Source of the DNA: Edaphobacter sp. 4G125
GTDB lineage: Bacteria > Acidobacteriota > Terriglobia > Terriglobales > Acidobacteriaceae
Assembly: GCF_014274685.1 (NCBI RefSeq)
Contig: NZ_CP060393.1
Span: 2,725,501 to 2,789,500 of the forward strand
Direction of reading: 5' to 3'
DNA: 64,000 nt
The translations under genes were made by a program, and so were the position numbers. Below the pieces are notes generated by a model. That model did not search any database and was not told the origin of the DNA. It worked only from the letters and a program-made list of their open reading frames with translations. Below, in pieces: positions 45,824 to 54,540 of the stretch (position 1 is its first letter; each line of letters starts with the position of its first letter).

Positions 45824-48800
45824 CTATACAACGGCTGCTTCACGGTTGGCCTCCTTTGCGACAGAGGACTCTTCCTCTTTGTGATGGATGAGAAGATAAG
45901 CGGTTGGAACAAGAAACACGGTCACCACACCTGACACAGTGAGACCGCCCAAGATAGCCCGAGCAAGCGGTGCGTATTGCTCGCTCCCAGGCTCGAGGGC
46001 GAGCGCCATCGGAATAAGCCCGAGAATTGTCGCTAACGTCGTCATCAAAATTGGACGTAAGCGAACCTTACAAGCTTCCGCAAGAGCTTGCTTCAGCGGC
46101 ATATCCTCTTTGCGTAGAGTACCGACGAACTCAACAATCAAGATACTGTCCGATACTGCAATTCCAGTCATCATGACCACCCCCATCAGAGACATAACGT
46201 TGAGTGTCGTTCCTGTCACCAAAAGGAAGATGAGTACCCCTGATAATCCGGGTGGGACCGCCAGCAAAATGATGAACGGATCGGAGAGCGAAGCAAACTG
46301 GGCCATCAGAATCAGATAGACCAGTACGACAGCTAGCACAAGTCCTATACCGAAACTTGAAAAGGACTGCTGCATATCTCGTACCGATCCTTGAACTTTC
46401 ACAGTCACGCCCTCGGGGCGTTGAATGCCATTAAGAACTTTATTAACCTCTGCCCCGACCCGACTCAAATCTTCCTTCTTTGGCATGACATAGATATCGA
46501 ATTCACGACGAAGTTGATAGTGATCCACTTCGGTTGGAGTACTAATCTGCTTAATATCAACACCTGATTCCAGTGGTGTCGTTGCGCTCGTTGCCTGAGA
46601 GCGAAGGGGGATCTGCATGAAGTCTGTGAGAGTCTTGATCTGCGTTTCGGGGTACTGAACCGTCAACATATAACTGTTTCCGGTTTTAGGATCGACCCAG
46701 AAACTCGGGGCTATCATACCGTCAGATGTAAGGGCCGTAATGACGTTATCCACCACCGACTTGGGGGAGACACCTAATAGTGCCGCCTTTTCTCTATTGA
46801 TGTTCAGCTCCAAGCCGGGATAGTCCAGGTCTTGCGGAATAAGAACATCATTCACTGAATTCAATTCACGAAGCTTTTCAGCAGTCGATTGTGCTAACTG
46901 ATACGTTTGCTTTAAATCGTTTCCTCCGATCTGAATATCGATCGGTGCCGGTTTCCCTTGATTGACAACTGAGTCAACTAAACCGCCCGCTTGAAAATAA
47001 GTGGTAACGCCGGGAAAATCCTTGGATAATTCCTTCCTCACCAGTTGCATATAAGCATAGCTACCCGTCTTATGTTCTTCTTTCAGGCTTACCTGAATAA
47101 ACGCGGTGTGCATCCCTGAATTCGAAGTGTAAATCGCCGACAAATCGGGAGTAATTCCGATATTGGAAACGATCATGTTCAAATCGTCTGGCGCAACAAC
47201 CTTACGAATGTCATCTTCCATCTTCCCGACGTAAGTATCCGTGAGTTCAATTCGTGTTCCTGCCGGAACTTTTACATTGATGACAAATTGACCAGGATCA
47301 GTCCGCGGGAAAAAAGCTTTTCCGAGAAAAGGGTAGAGAGCAAAACTGAGCACCACAAAAAGGCTGAACCCTCCAACTACAAGCTTGGGATGATCCAGAC
47401 AAACTGCAATAGCCTTCTCGTATCTGATCTGCAAAGCTTGAAAAGCTACGTTAAATCTTCGGATTATGGCGTGAAATATCCGGTATTTATTCGAGGTATT
47501 GGCTGAAGATTCTAGACTGTCTTCTATAGCTAACTCGCTGCTATATTCATATCCTGGATCAATGCGAATAAAGGTTGCACAAAAAAGCGGAACCACAGTC
47601 ATCGCTACAAGATACGAAGCGAATAAAGCAAGTACTACAGCCAGCGCCAGGGCAGTAAAGAGATACTTGCTCACACCATACAAAAGCACGACAGGAAAAA
47701 ACACAATGCAGGTACTTACGGTCGCCGCCAACACCGCCAACTGCACTTCCTTGCCTCCACGTTCTGCGGCAATAGCCGATGCCTCTCCCATCTCCATATG
47801 GCGGAAGATATTTTCGAGCACAACCACCGAGTTGTCTATAAGGCGAGAGAGCGCCAAAGCGAGGCCGCCTAGCACCATCGTATTAATTGAGCTTCCTCCC
47901 AGATTAAGAGCCAGAAATGTCGCAAGGCAGGAAATCGGAATAGACAACAATACTGCAATCGTTGCACGTACATTCCCCAGAAAAAGGAGAATCATGAGAG
48001 CCGTTAGACAAAGGCCGATCGCGCCTTCGTTAATAACATTCTTAACTGCGATCTTCACGAACACAGATTGATCGAAAACAACATCGGTTTTAAGTGCTTT
48101 CGGAATATCGAGAAGATGAGCTACAGCTTTCTTCACACCATCAACAATCGTGATGGTATTGGAGTTCCCTCCCTGCTTTAGCACAGGAATATATACAGAA
48201 TGCTGCCCATCGACCCGCACGATATTCGTTTGAAGTTGGCCAGCATCTTTTGCCTGTCCAACATCCGCAACCATTACCGACGCATCACCGACGGTTTTTA
48301 AAGGTAGATCATTGATATCCTCAACTACTGGCACTTGGCTGTTCGCATAGATGTTGTAATCTTTCGATCCAATGCGAACATCACCTGCAGGCAAAATGAG
48401 ATTGGATTCATTGAGAGCATGGACTACATCCATCACACTCATCTCGTGTGCTTCCAACTTGACTGGATCGACGTACACCATGATCTGCCGATAGCGTCCG
48501 CCATACGGCTGCGGCACAGAGGCGCCAGGAACGTTTGCAACTTGATTTCTAACGCTGAACTGGGCCAAATCTTTTAATTGAGTCTCATTAAGACCTTGAC
48601 CTTTTAGCGTGATAAGGCAAACCGGTAAATTTGATGCATCGAATTTAAGAACTACAGGGGGCAAAGTGCCGGGAGGTAATCGGCGCAAATTCGCCATGGC
48701 GAGGTTGGAGATATTGCTAACTGCCGCGTTGCCATCTGTACCCGGTTGAAAGTAGATTTTGATAAGGCTGACGCCAGATAGAGAGCGGGATTCGATATGG

Positions 48801-49027
48801 TCAATTCCACTCCCCAACGTAAAGAATCGCTCATAACTGTTGGTAATATCCGATTCAATCTGTTGCGGTGGCATTCCCGCATAAAATGTCGCAACGACAA
48901 CCACCGGAATATTAACTTCAGGGAATAAATCAACTGGCATTCCTGCGACAGTGGTAAAACCAACGATGACGACAATTAGGCACATCATCAGCACAAAAAA
49001 CGGGTACCTAATGGCGAAGGAAGACAT
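45824..49027 (-). CDS. First tandem RND permease with altered proton relay
   Basis: A 1067-residue RND permease. Topology is standard, and it shares the RLIDNSVVVLENI relay with its neighbour. It differs in TM10, which reads GIAVSDSILIVEF, so it carries an extra Asp where the second copy has Asn. The C-terminus has a short extra tail (KEANREAAVV). Its ATG overlaps the adaptor stop by one base (TAATG), giving tight coupling. The periplasmic porter loops are very similar in both copies, which would allow mixed trimers. Substrate is unknown. It belongs to a class of HAE-like pumps that I associate with Acidobacteriota, but this could not be checked. Confidence 0.92.
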   Translation of the reverse strand: MSSFAIRYPFFVLMMCLIVVIVGFTTVAGMPVDLFPEVNIPVVVVATFYAGMPPQQIESDITNSYERFFTLGSGIDHIESRSLSGVSLIKIYFQPGTDGNAAVSNISNLAMANLRRLPPGTLPPVVLKFDASNLPVCLITLKGQGLNETQLKDLAQFSVRNQVANVPGASVPQPYGGRYRQIMVYVDPVKLEAHEMSVMDVVHALNESNLILPAGDVRIGSKDYNIYANSQVPVVEDINDLPLKTVGDASVMVADVGQAKDAGQLQTNIVRVDGQHSVYIPVLKQGGNSNTITIVDGVKKAVAHLLDIPKALKTDVVFDQSVFVKIAVKNVINEGAIGLCLTALMILLFLGNVRATIAVLLSIPISCLATFLALNLGGSSINTMVLGGLALALSRLIDNSVVVLENIFRHMEMGEASAIAAERGGKEVQLAVLAATVSTCIVFFPVVLLYGVSKYLFTALALAVVLALFASYLVAMTVVPLFCATFIRIDPGYEYSSELAIEDSLESSANTSNKYRIFHAIIRRFNVAFQALQIRYEKAIAVCLDHPKLVVGGFSLFVVLSFALYPFLGKAFFPRTDPGQFVINVKVPAGTRIELTDTYVGKMEDDIRKVVAPDDLNMIVSNIGITPDLSAIYTSNSGMHTAFIQVSLKEEHKTGSYAYMQLVRKELSKDFPGVTTYFQAGGLVDSVVNQGKPAPIDIQIGGNDLKQTYQLAQSTAEKLRELNSVNDVLIPQDLDYPGLELNINREKAALLGVSPKSVVDNVITALTSDGMIAPSFWVDPKTGNSYMLTVQYPETQIKTLTDFMQIPLRSQATSATTPLESGVDIKQISTPTEVDHYQLRREFDIYVMPKKEDLSRVGAEVNKVLNGIQRPEGVTVKVQGSVRDMQQSFSSFGIGLVLAVVLVYLILMAQFASLSDPFIILLAVPPGLSGVLIFLLVTGTTLNVMSLMGVVMMTGIAVSDSILIVEFVGTLRKEDMPLKQALAEACKVRLRPILMTTLATILGLIPMALALEPGSEQYAPLARAILGGLTVSGVVTVFLVPTAYLLIHHKEEESSVAKEANREAAVV

Positions 49028-50262
49028 TAGTTCCCGTCTCCATCGTTCGGCATTAGAACAGAAGCCATCTTCGGACGAACAACTTGTCCAGCCTGGTAGT
49101 TGGTTTGAGCAGAGACAATGACTAGTTCGTTGTCGGAAAGACCATTTGTAATTTCTGCCTTGTCCGCACCCTGAATACCCAGGGTTACAAGTTTCTTTCG
49201 TACATGGTTGGTGCTATCAACCACCAGGACATATGGCTGGGACTCCCCCTGCACGATTGCCTGGATTGGTATGGTAAGCACATGATTGCGCTGCTGCAAC
49301 GAAATGACCGTCTCGGCATACATTCCCGGGCTCAGAGCCAACGTAGAATTTGCAACGTCAACCTCTGCAAGCATGGTCCGCGTTGATGGATCGAGCGCAC
49401 GGGCAAAGCGAACAATCCTTCCGACGAAGGTCTTTCCCGTTGCTTGGACCTTAACTGTAACTTGACCGCCATCTTGAATATAGGGAACGTCTGATTCAGG
49501 GACCGGCATTCGTAAGCGGAGGACATCACTCTGTGCAATCCTCACCAGAGGCATAGCCTGAGTATTTGAGGCAGTTCCAGCCTGAATCAGGGACCCTGTG
49601 TCGGCATAACGCATTGTAATAACCCCATTAAACGGGGCTGTGACAGTCGAGTAGTCTGATAGCGACTGTAGGCGTTGACTATCGGCACGAGATACCCCTA
49701 GTCGTTGTTCAGCAGCTGAGAGAGCGGATTTAGCTATATTGATGCGGGCTTCAGAATCTTGGTCCTTCGCTCGAGCATCGTCTAATTCCTGCTCTGCGAT
49801 CAATCCGGGCCGTTGCTTCGCTGCCTGTTCAAGTCGCGTATATGCCGAGTGTAGTGCAGCATGATTCGACTGGGCCGCAACGACCTCACTTTGAGCCCTG
49901 GCTATCTCTGATTGACTGTGCCTGACTTCAGCTTGGGCCCCTGTCAGCTGCGCGGTTAGCTCTGGAATCTCCAGCGTTGCGATAACCTGACCAGATCGTA
50001 CCCGATCCCCGATGTCGACATTGATATGACGAACATATCCCGAAACTTTTGCGTGTAGCTCAACATCCTGATAAGGCTGGAACTGTCCTGCGACTGTAAG
50101 AGTGCTGGAGAGATTCTCACGAGTAACGCGAGCCACAGCGGCGCCGGCAATATCAGAGGTGTTCGCCTCCGATGTTGTGCCTTTGCATCCAGCAAACATC
50201 AGACTCGCCAGGAGATACAGGGCGATAATCCCTGCAGACATCAAGGAGGATCTCTTTTTCAT
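49027..50262 (-). CDS. RND adaptor lipoprotein of the tandem pump
   Basis: A 411-residue membrane fusion protein. Lipoprotein signal YLLASLMFAGC is followed by a lipoyl half (VELHAKVSGYVRHINVDIGD), a long alpha-helical hairpin rich in Ala/Gln (AQAEVRHSQSEIARAQSEVV), the second lipoyl half (SDYSTVTAPFNGVITMRYAD), and beta-barrel and membrane-proximal domains ending near the C-terminus. The ATG at 50262 is chosen; the TTG at 50286 only adds eight residues. It is the first gene of the six-gene operon, so the promoter should be in the interval 50263-50377, where I did not identify clear hexamers. Confidence 0.92.
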   Translation of the reverse strand: MKKRSSLMSAGIIALYLLASLMFAGCKGTTSEANTSDIAGAAVARVTRENLSSTLTVAGQFQPYQDVELHAKVSGYVRHINVDIGDRVRSGQVIATLEIPELTAQLTGAQAEVRHSQSEIARAQSEVVAAQSNHAALHSAYTRLEQAAKQRPGLIAEQELDDARAKDQDSEARINIAKSALSAAEQRLGVSRADSQRLQSLSDYSTVTAPFNGVITMRYADTGSLIQAGTASNTQAMPLVRIAQSDVLRLRMPVPESDVPYIQDGGQVTVKVQATGKTFVGRIVRFARALDPSTRTMLAEVDVANSTLALSPGMYAETVISLQQRNHVLTIPIQAIVQGESQPYVLVVDSTNHVRKKLVTLGIQGADKAEITNGLSDNELVIVSAQTNYQAGQVVRPKMASVLMPNDGDGN

Positions 50263-50377
50263 GTCGTAAACACCGTATTCCGTCAATGCAGCATGAGAAG
50301 ATAATTGCGACCTGTCCTATAGAAAGGGCAAATTACAACATTCTGAGCCATGACTCAGGGACTAGGATGTACTGGAA

Positions 50378-50767
50378 TTAATTAAGATAGGAAGTAGTAG
50401 GAGGAGGGCGAAAGAAGAAAAAGCTTTGACCTTGGGGTCGTCGAATTCGTTTCGTATTCTGTACGTCTGAACGAACATACGAATACTCATGCTCTTCGCG
50501 AACGCACGAGAGGATGCTCACCCACCAAGCCAACGCAGTAATAAAGATCGGAATAGCAGCAACTGCGAGTTCTGTTACGTTCACCGAAGTGGGACGTTCC
50601 TTTTGAGAAAGCAACTTGGCAGCTGCCATGGGTGCTGACGCTTTAGCCGGAAGATTATACAGAGAGAGCTTGTACTGAGATCCCCATGAAAACACAGCAG
50701 CTGCAAGAAAAAGCATCCCAAGCGTCATTAAGTGGGAATACCAGCGTCTTGTGTCATCAAGAGTCAT
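50378..50767 (-). CDS. Hypothetical two-span membrane protein
   Basis: A 129-residue protein with two hydrophobic segments (HLMTLGMLFLAAAVFSWGS near the start and VTELAVAAIPIFITALAWWVSIL in the middle) and a polar, basic C-terminus ending in a run of phenylalanines (QSFFFFRPPP). I do not recognise a family. The ATG at 50767 is used; a TTG at 50791 lengthens it slightly. It lies 115 bases upstream of the pump adaptor gene on the same strand, so it might be cotranscribed. Confidence 0.55.
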   Translation of the reverse strand: MTLDDTRRWYSHLMTLGMLFLAAAVFSWGSQYKLSLYNLPAKASAPMAAAKLLSQKERPTSVNVTELAVAAIPIFITALAWWVSILSCVREEHEYSYVRSDVQNTKRIRRPQGQSFFFFRPPPTTSYLN

Positions 50768-51029
50768 GGAAATCTCGTGCGCGGCCGGCAAAGGAAATCA
50801 ATTCGCTAAAATTGCTTCACGATCCTCACCTGTCATTATGCAGCAAATTTTGATCTTCGGAAAAATGAATTTACTTATTGAAGATAAATAAATTTTATAA
50901 ATTTCCTATATGAATCTCTTCCAACAGAATTTGACTCATCGTCTGTACGTTTCCTAGCATCGCTGACCGAATTGGCTTTGTGAAGCCACAGAATGATCTA
51001 TGGTATGAGACGAATCCAGCGATCCACTC
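50768..51029. other. AT-rich intergenic stretch
   Basis: About 260 bases without coding evidence. The part around 50860-50920 is conspicuously AT-rich compared with flanks (ATTTACTTATTGAAGATAAA and similar). It may hold the promoter of the membrane-protein gene, but no hexamer pair stands out. It marks the left edge of the decayed zone. Confidence 0.5.
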
Positions 51030-51620
51030 GTCACGTCAATAATTCCGTTGTGCTGTGGGCGAGTTAATCATCAATAAGATCCGATGCCTGCATGTTTTAG
51101 GAGACTTATTACCAGATGAAGATGGATCGGATGGGTATCCTGCGTGAGATTGGCCAGATTCCCAAATTTCAACTGAATTCAGTTTCGACTGCTCTGTTAC
51201 CGGATTTGCCCAGCGCTTCCGGTTTAGAAGTATTGTCATAGCCATACCGCTATCATCATCCAACTGATTTAAGATCATCACCCGCGTCGTACTGCTCGTT
51301 CTTCGTTAATCCACTCGATCGAACGTAAGCTCTTCGGAAGTCGCCTCGTATCTCTACTCGTTCTTTGTCGACGCGGAACTGCATCAGTCCGAGGTCGTCG
51401 CTCTGAAGGTGACATTTTCTCCGCGTACATGGCTGAAATCGACGATCAAATCTGTACGCTCCGCTAGAGCGGGACAAGCCGGGTCAATTCGACAGGAGCT
51501 GCGAGGAGCCCTTGATCGCTCCCGATAATGTTGAAAGCCTTGCCCGTTTGAAAAGAGCCAGAAACAAACTGAATAATTGGGCATCGCTCCACGGCCAAGC
51601 CAGTTACGACTTATGTCCAA
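51030..51620 (-). pseudogene. Remnant of a multicopper oxidase (CotA/bilirubin oxidase-like)
   Basis: No long frame is open, but consecutive minus-strand segments in different frames line up with the C-terminal half of a multicopper oxidase. In order they are FNIIGSDQGLLAAPVELTRL (about 51490-51550), LAERTDLIVDFSHVRGENV (about 51400-51470), GLMQFRV (about 51385), MTILLNRKRWANPVTE then LNSVEIWE (about 51160-51245), and NLTQDTHPIHLHLV (about 51110-51155). The last is the copper-ligand HPIHLH block. At least four frame changes and an in-frame stop separate them, and the N-terminal half is missing, cut off against the hldD remnant. The gene is clearly dead. Confidence 0.8.
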
Positions 51621-51654
51621 GTACAGTTCTCATCCGAACCCTCAGGTGAGAGTC

Positions 51655-52627
51655 TCACGCTTCCTGAGGCAAATAAAAATCCTGCACATATTCTCGGACA
51701 GCGTCCTCCAGAAGCGTAAAAGTCCGCATGTATCCAGACTTCCGCAGTTTTGAAATCTCCGCCTGCGTAAAATACTGATACTTCCCACGCAATTGTTCGG
51801 GCATCTCGATGAACGTAATCTGTGGCTGTACCCCCAAGCCAGCATAGACCGCGAGCACCAGGTCTTTCCATGTTCGAGCCTGCCCTGTGCCACAATTGAA
51901 AAGTCCGCCAGCTTCGCTGTTGAGAGCAAAATGAAGCGTCACATCTACAGCATCCTTGACATATACAAAATCCCTCATTTGCTCGCCATCTGCATACTCT
52001 GGGCGATAGCTACGGAATAATTGAACCTTTCCTGTTTGGCGTATCTGGCTATAGGCTTTAGAGACAACTGATCTCATATCTCCTTTGCTGTCTTCATACG
52101 GGCCGAAGACGTTAAAGTATTTGAGACCAACAATGCGATCTAACAGATTATGTCGGAGCACCCAAAGATCGAACATGTGCTTCGAATACCCCATACATAT
52201 TCAAAGGCTTGAGGTGCGGCGTAATCGCATCATCGTCCGAATACCCCAACTCTCCGTCACCGTACGTTGCAGCGCTCGATGCGTACACGAACCGCGCCCC
52301 AGTTCGAATACACCACTCACATAGCTGGCGCGTGTAACGATAGTTATTTTCCAATAGAAAGTCTGCATCGCATTCCGTCGTCGCACTGCTCGCGCCCAGA
52401 TGAATTACACGCCCTACCGGCTCCAGTCTTCCGCTCTGTATCAAATCAAGGAAGTGTGCAGGTGAAACCAGATCTTCGTAACGCAGACCGAGCAGGTGTT
52501 TCCACTTGTTATCCGCACCCAGCACGTCAACTAGCAGAATGTCCTCATGGCCACGACGATTAAGCTCTTCCACAACATTGCGGCCGATGAAGCCCGCCGC
52601 TCTTGTCACCGCAATACGCCCATTCAT
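51655..52627 (-). pseudogene. hldD: Frameshifted ADP-glyceromanno-heptose 6-epimerase
   Basis: Two overlapping minus-strand frames (52148-52627 and 51655-52194) together make one complete short-chain epimerase. The N-terminal part ends PLNMYG and the C-terminal part continues YSKHMFDLW, the catalytic YxxxK region. The break is a one-base excess in a GGGG run at 52189-52192. Other family blocks are intact: SSAATYGDG, YFNVFGPYED, GEQMRDFVYV, and FNCGTGQARTW. The nucleotide-binding loop is damaged as well, reading VTRAAGFIG instead of VTGxxGFIG. The enzyme would epimerise ADP-D-glycero- to ADP-L-glycero-manno-heptose for lipopolysaccharide. A sequencing slip could explain the frameshift alone, but not the Gly to Arg change or the decayed neighbours. 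Confidence 0.88.
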
Positions 52628-53103
52628 CGCTTCACCTCTGCATATGCTCGCAATACCTTCTCGATCACTCTTGTCGTCGATCGCCCTTCAACCATCTCAG
52701 CTACACAACACGTCCGTCATAAAGCTCCACGATCTCACGACCACTGACATAGCATGCCCAATCCCTTCACCATCACCTGTGGAAGAATCTTGCAAATCAA
52801 CTCTTTCGACTCATCTTCACGAACAGAACCGCATAGTTGATGGATTGCAGAGAACCAACCATATAAGCACGATCTTCTTTAGAGTTAACTGGCCTAGCTC
52901 TCCCTTGTTCGACGCACTGACGTATCCGTGCTCAAACCAGCTACCAGAGCATCACCCTGGGAACACGCAAATGCCAGGTATGCTACATGGCCACGATGCA
53001 GAATATCGAAGCACCCATTGTGAACGCCGACTGCTTGCCTTCAGCTACGAGGCGATCACGTTCCGCAGGCATCTGCTCCGCAGCCAGAATGGCCGGCTCT
53101 GCT
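52624..53103 (-). pseudogene. Remnant of heptose-1-phosphate adenylyltransferase (HldE C-terminal type)
   Basis: The interval between the kinase and hldD has no long frame, but minus-strand pieces match a cytidylyltransferase-fold heptose-1-phosphate adenylyltransferase in order. They are [14 protein letters not shown] then, after a missing base, [15 protein letters not shown] (HxGH nucleotide site, about 52966-53025); [35 protein letters not shown] (about 52819-52878); ESKELICKILPQVMVKG; SGREIVELYDGRVV (about 52701-52745); and VIEKVLRAYAEVKR with a TGA overlapping the hldD ATG. At least four frame changes and stops intervene. The original overlap of stop and start shows that this and hldD were one operon. 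Confidence 0.85.
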
Positions 53104-54150
53104 TTAGTGCATTCCACGCGCATTCTCCGCTGCTACTCGCAAAATCTCTTCTGGACTAGCCGTTCCAGTCGTGCGAATCTTCTGCACAGTCACCATAGCT
53201 GCGAGGTTCGCCAATTCGGCCGCCATCCTGGCGGACTGTCCACTACCCAAGGTTGCCGCCAATGCTGAAACTACGGTGTCTCCTGCACCTACGGTATCGA
53301 CTTCGCCTGAGATATAAATGCCCGGAACATGACCCGCATCATCCCCTGCAGCAAATACGATCCCCTGCATACCGCGCGTTACAAACGCCGGCTTACCTGT
53401 GCGTCCCTGTAACTCACGTACCTGCTGAAGGGAACGGTCAAGCGATATCTCTTCGTCGTGAGCTTGCCCAAGGCATCGGCTTGCCTCCACGCTGTTTAAC
53501 TTCAGTACAGCTGGCGCAAACTGTTCAGCTTTATCACGCGCATCAACTATGAATATGACCTCGGGCAGGGACTCTATCAGATTATTGACTCTCTGCATCA
53601 TATGACGTGTCATCACGCCGCGGGGTACCTGCTGGTTAAGAATGACAACATCGCTCTGCCTGGCTGCAACTTCCAATTGGTCAGTCAAAGTATCGAGGTC
53701 TTTATCGCTAAGATCGTTGAAGGAACCGAAGTCGATACGGTTGCTTTCCGCACTTCCTATGCGCGGCTTTGCGTATACCATCGTCTGCCAGTCCTCTTGT
53801 AGTAAAAAGCCATCCATCAGAATGCCGAAACTCCGCAACAGATCGACCATGCGCGAACCAAAGACATCGAGACCTGCCACTCCCACTGCACGTACAGCAC
53901 CTACACCGAGACTCACAAGATTGGCAACCACATTCCCCGCCCCGCCCAGCGAGTACTGTTGCTCACGAACTCTTCGTATCAAAAGCCCCGTCTCTACCGA
54001 AAGCTCCTGTTCTGCTTCATCCATGATCCAATACGCGTCGAGGCAAAAGTCCCCGAATACAGTCACTCGGGCACTACGTAATTGTTTAAGGGAGGCCTGA
54101 ATATCACGCATATTGATATTTGTTTTCACAGAAGGAACTTGTAAAGTCAT
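53104..54150 (-). CDS. D-glycero-beta-D-manno-heptose-7-phosphate kinase (HldE N-terminal type)
   Basis: A PfkB-fold kinase of about 348 residues, equivalent to the N-terminal domain of HldE, phosphorylating heptose 7-phosphate to the 1,7-bisphosphate. Landmarks are VTVFGDFCLDAYW, SLGGAGNVVANLVSLGVG, and the anion-hole/catalytic VDTVGAGDTVVSAL near the end. The frame is intact throughout. The start is unclear: ATGs at 54150 and 54111 and a TTG at 54195 are possible, none with a good ribosome site. The genes downstream of it, the adenylyltransferase and the epimerase, are broken, so its product probably has no onward route here unless other copies exist. Confidence 0.85.
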   Translation of the reverse strand: MTLQVPSVKTNINMRDIQASLKQLRSARVTVFGDFCLDAYWIMDEAEQELSVETGLLIRRVREQQYSLGGAGNVVANLVSLGVGAVRAVGVAGLDVFGSRMVDLLRSFGILMDGFLLQEDWQTMVYAKPRIGSAESNRIDFGSFNDLSDKDLDTLTDQLEVAARQSDVVILNQQVPRGVMTRHMMQRVNNLIESLPEVIFIVDARDKAEQFAPAVLKLNSVEASRCLGQAHDEEISLDRSLQQVRELQGRTGKPAFVTRGMQGIVFAAGDDAGHVPGIYISGEVDTVGAGDTVVSALAATLGSGQSARMAAELANLAAMVTVQKIRTTGTASPEEILRVAAENARGMH

Positions 54151-54245
54151 AACCGACAGCTTTCGTTGTAAAGAAACTCCATCTACCGATGGCAACTCGC
54201 GTTACTATAGCCAGAACGCTCGTCTAAGGTCTATGCATAGACAGT

Positions 54246-54538
54246 ATTTTGTTGTTTTTAACAGGTTCTGCGCAAACGATCAGACCGCCGCACTCCTCTT
54301 GCGTACACTCAATACTCTCGGCGTCGGCGTACCCAGTCAGCTGCTCGTGGCTGGATTCGATGATGTGCAGTATGCCACATTGCTTTCTGTTCCACTCACT
54401 ACGATTCGACAGCCTTGTCGTGAAATCGCTCGAGCTGCCACACTTGCTCTCATCGAGCGTATTGCTGATCCTGCTATTCCTGCCCGTGAAATCCTGCTGC
54501 CGGTCGAGTTGATTGTTCGAACTTCAACTAATATCTGA
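54246..54538 (+). pseudogene. C-terminal stub of a LacI-family regulator
   Basis: About 95 codons at the end of a plus-strand frame read as the C-terminal part of a LacI regulator: CANDQTAALLLRTLNTLG, LLVAGFDDVQYATLLSVPL, TTIRQPCREIARAA, and AREILLPVELIVRTST before the stop. The upstream part of the frame does not match, and the DNA-binding and most of the sugar-binding domain are missing. It is convergent with the EEP gene and lies just right of the decayed heptose genes. An intact LacI of the same broad family is at 61723. Confidence 0.8.
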
Positions 54539-54540
54539 AA

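Noticed and set aside
42543..49027. Tandem RND copies as an assembly duplication
   Set aside because: The two copies differ at very many synonymous positions and in several functional residues, so they are real paralogues and not a duplicated contig.
52506..53159. 217-codon plus-strand open frame across the heptose region
   Set aside because: It is antisense to the hldD and adenylyltransferase remnants, whose family blocks read clearly on the minus strand. The plus-strand peptide is low-complexity and lacks a ribosome site.
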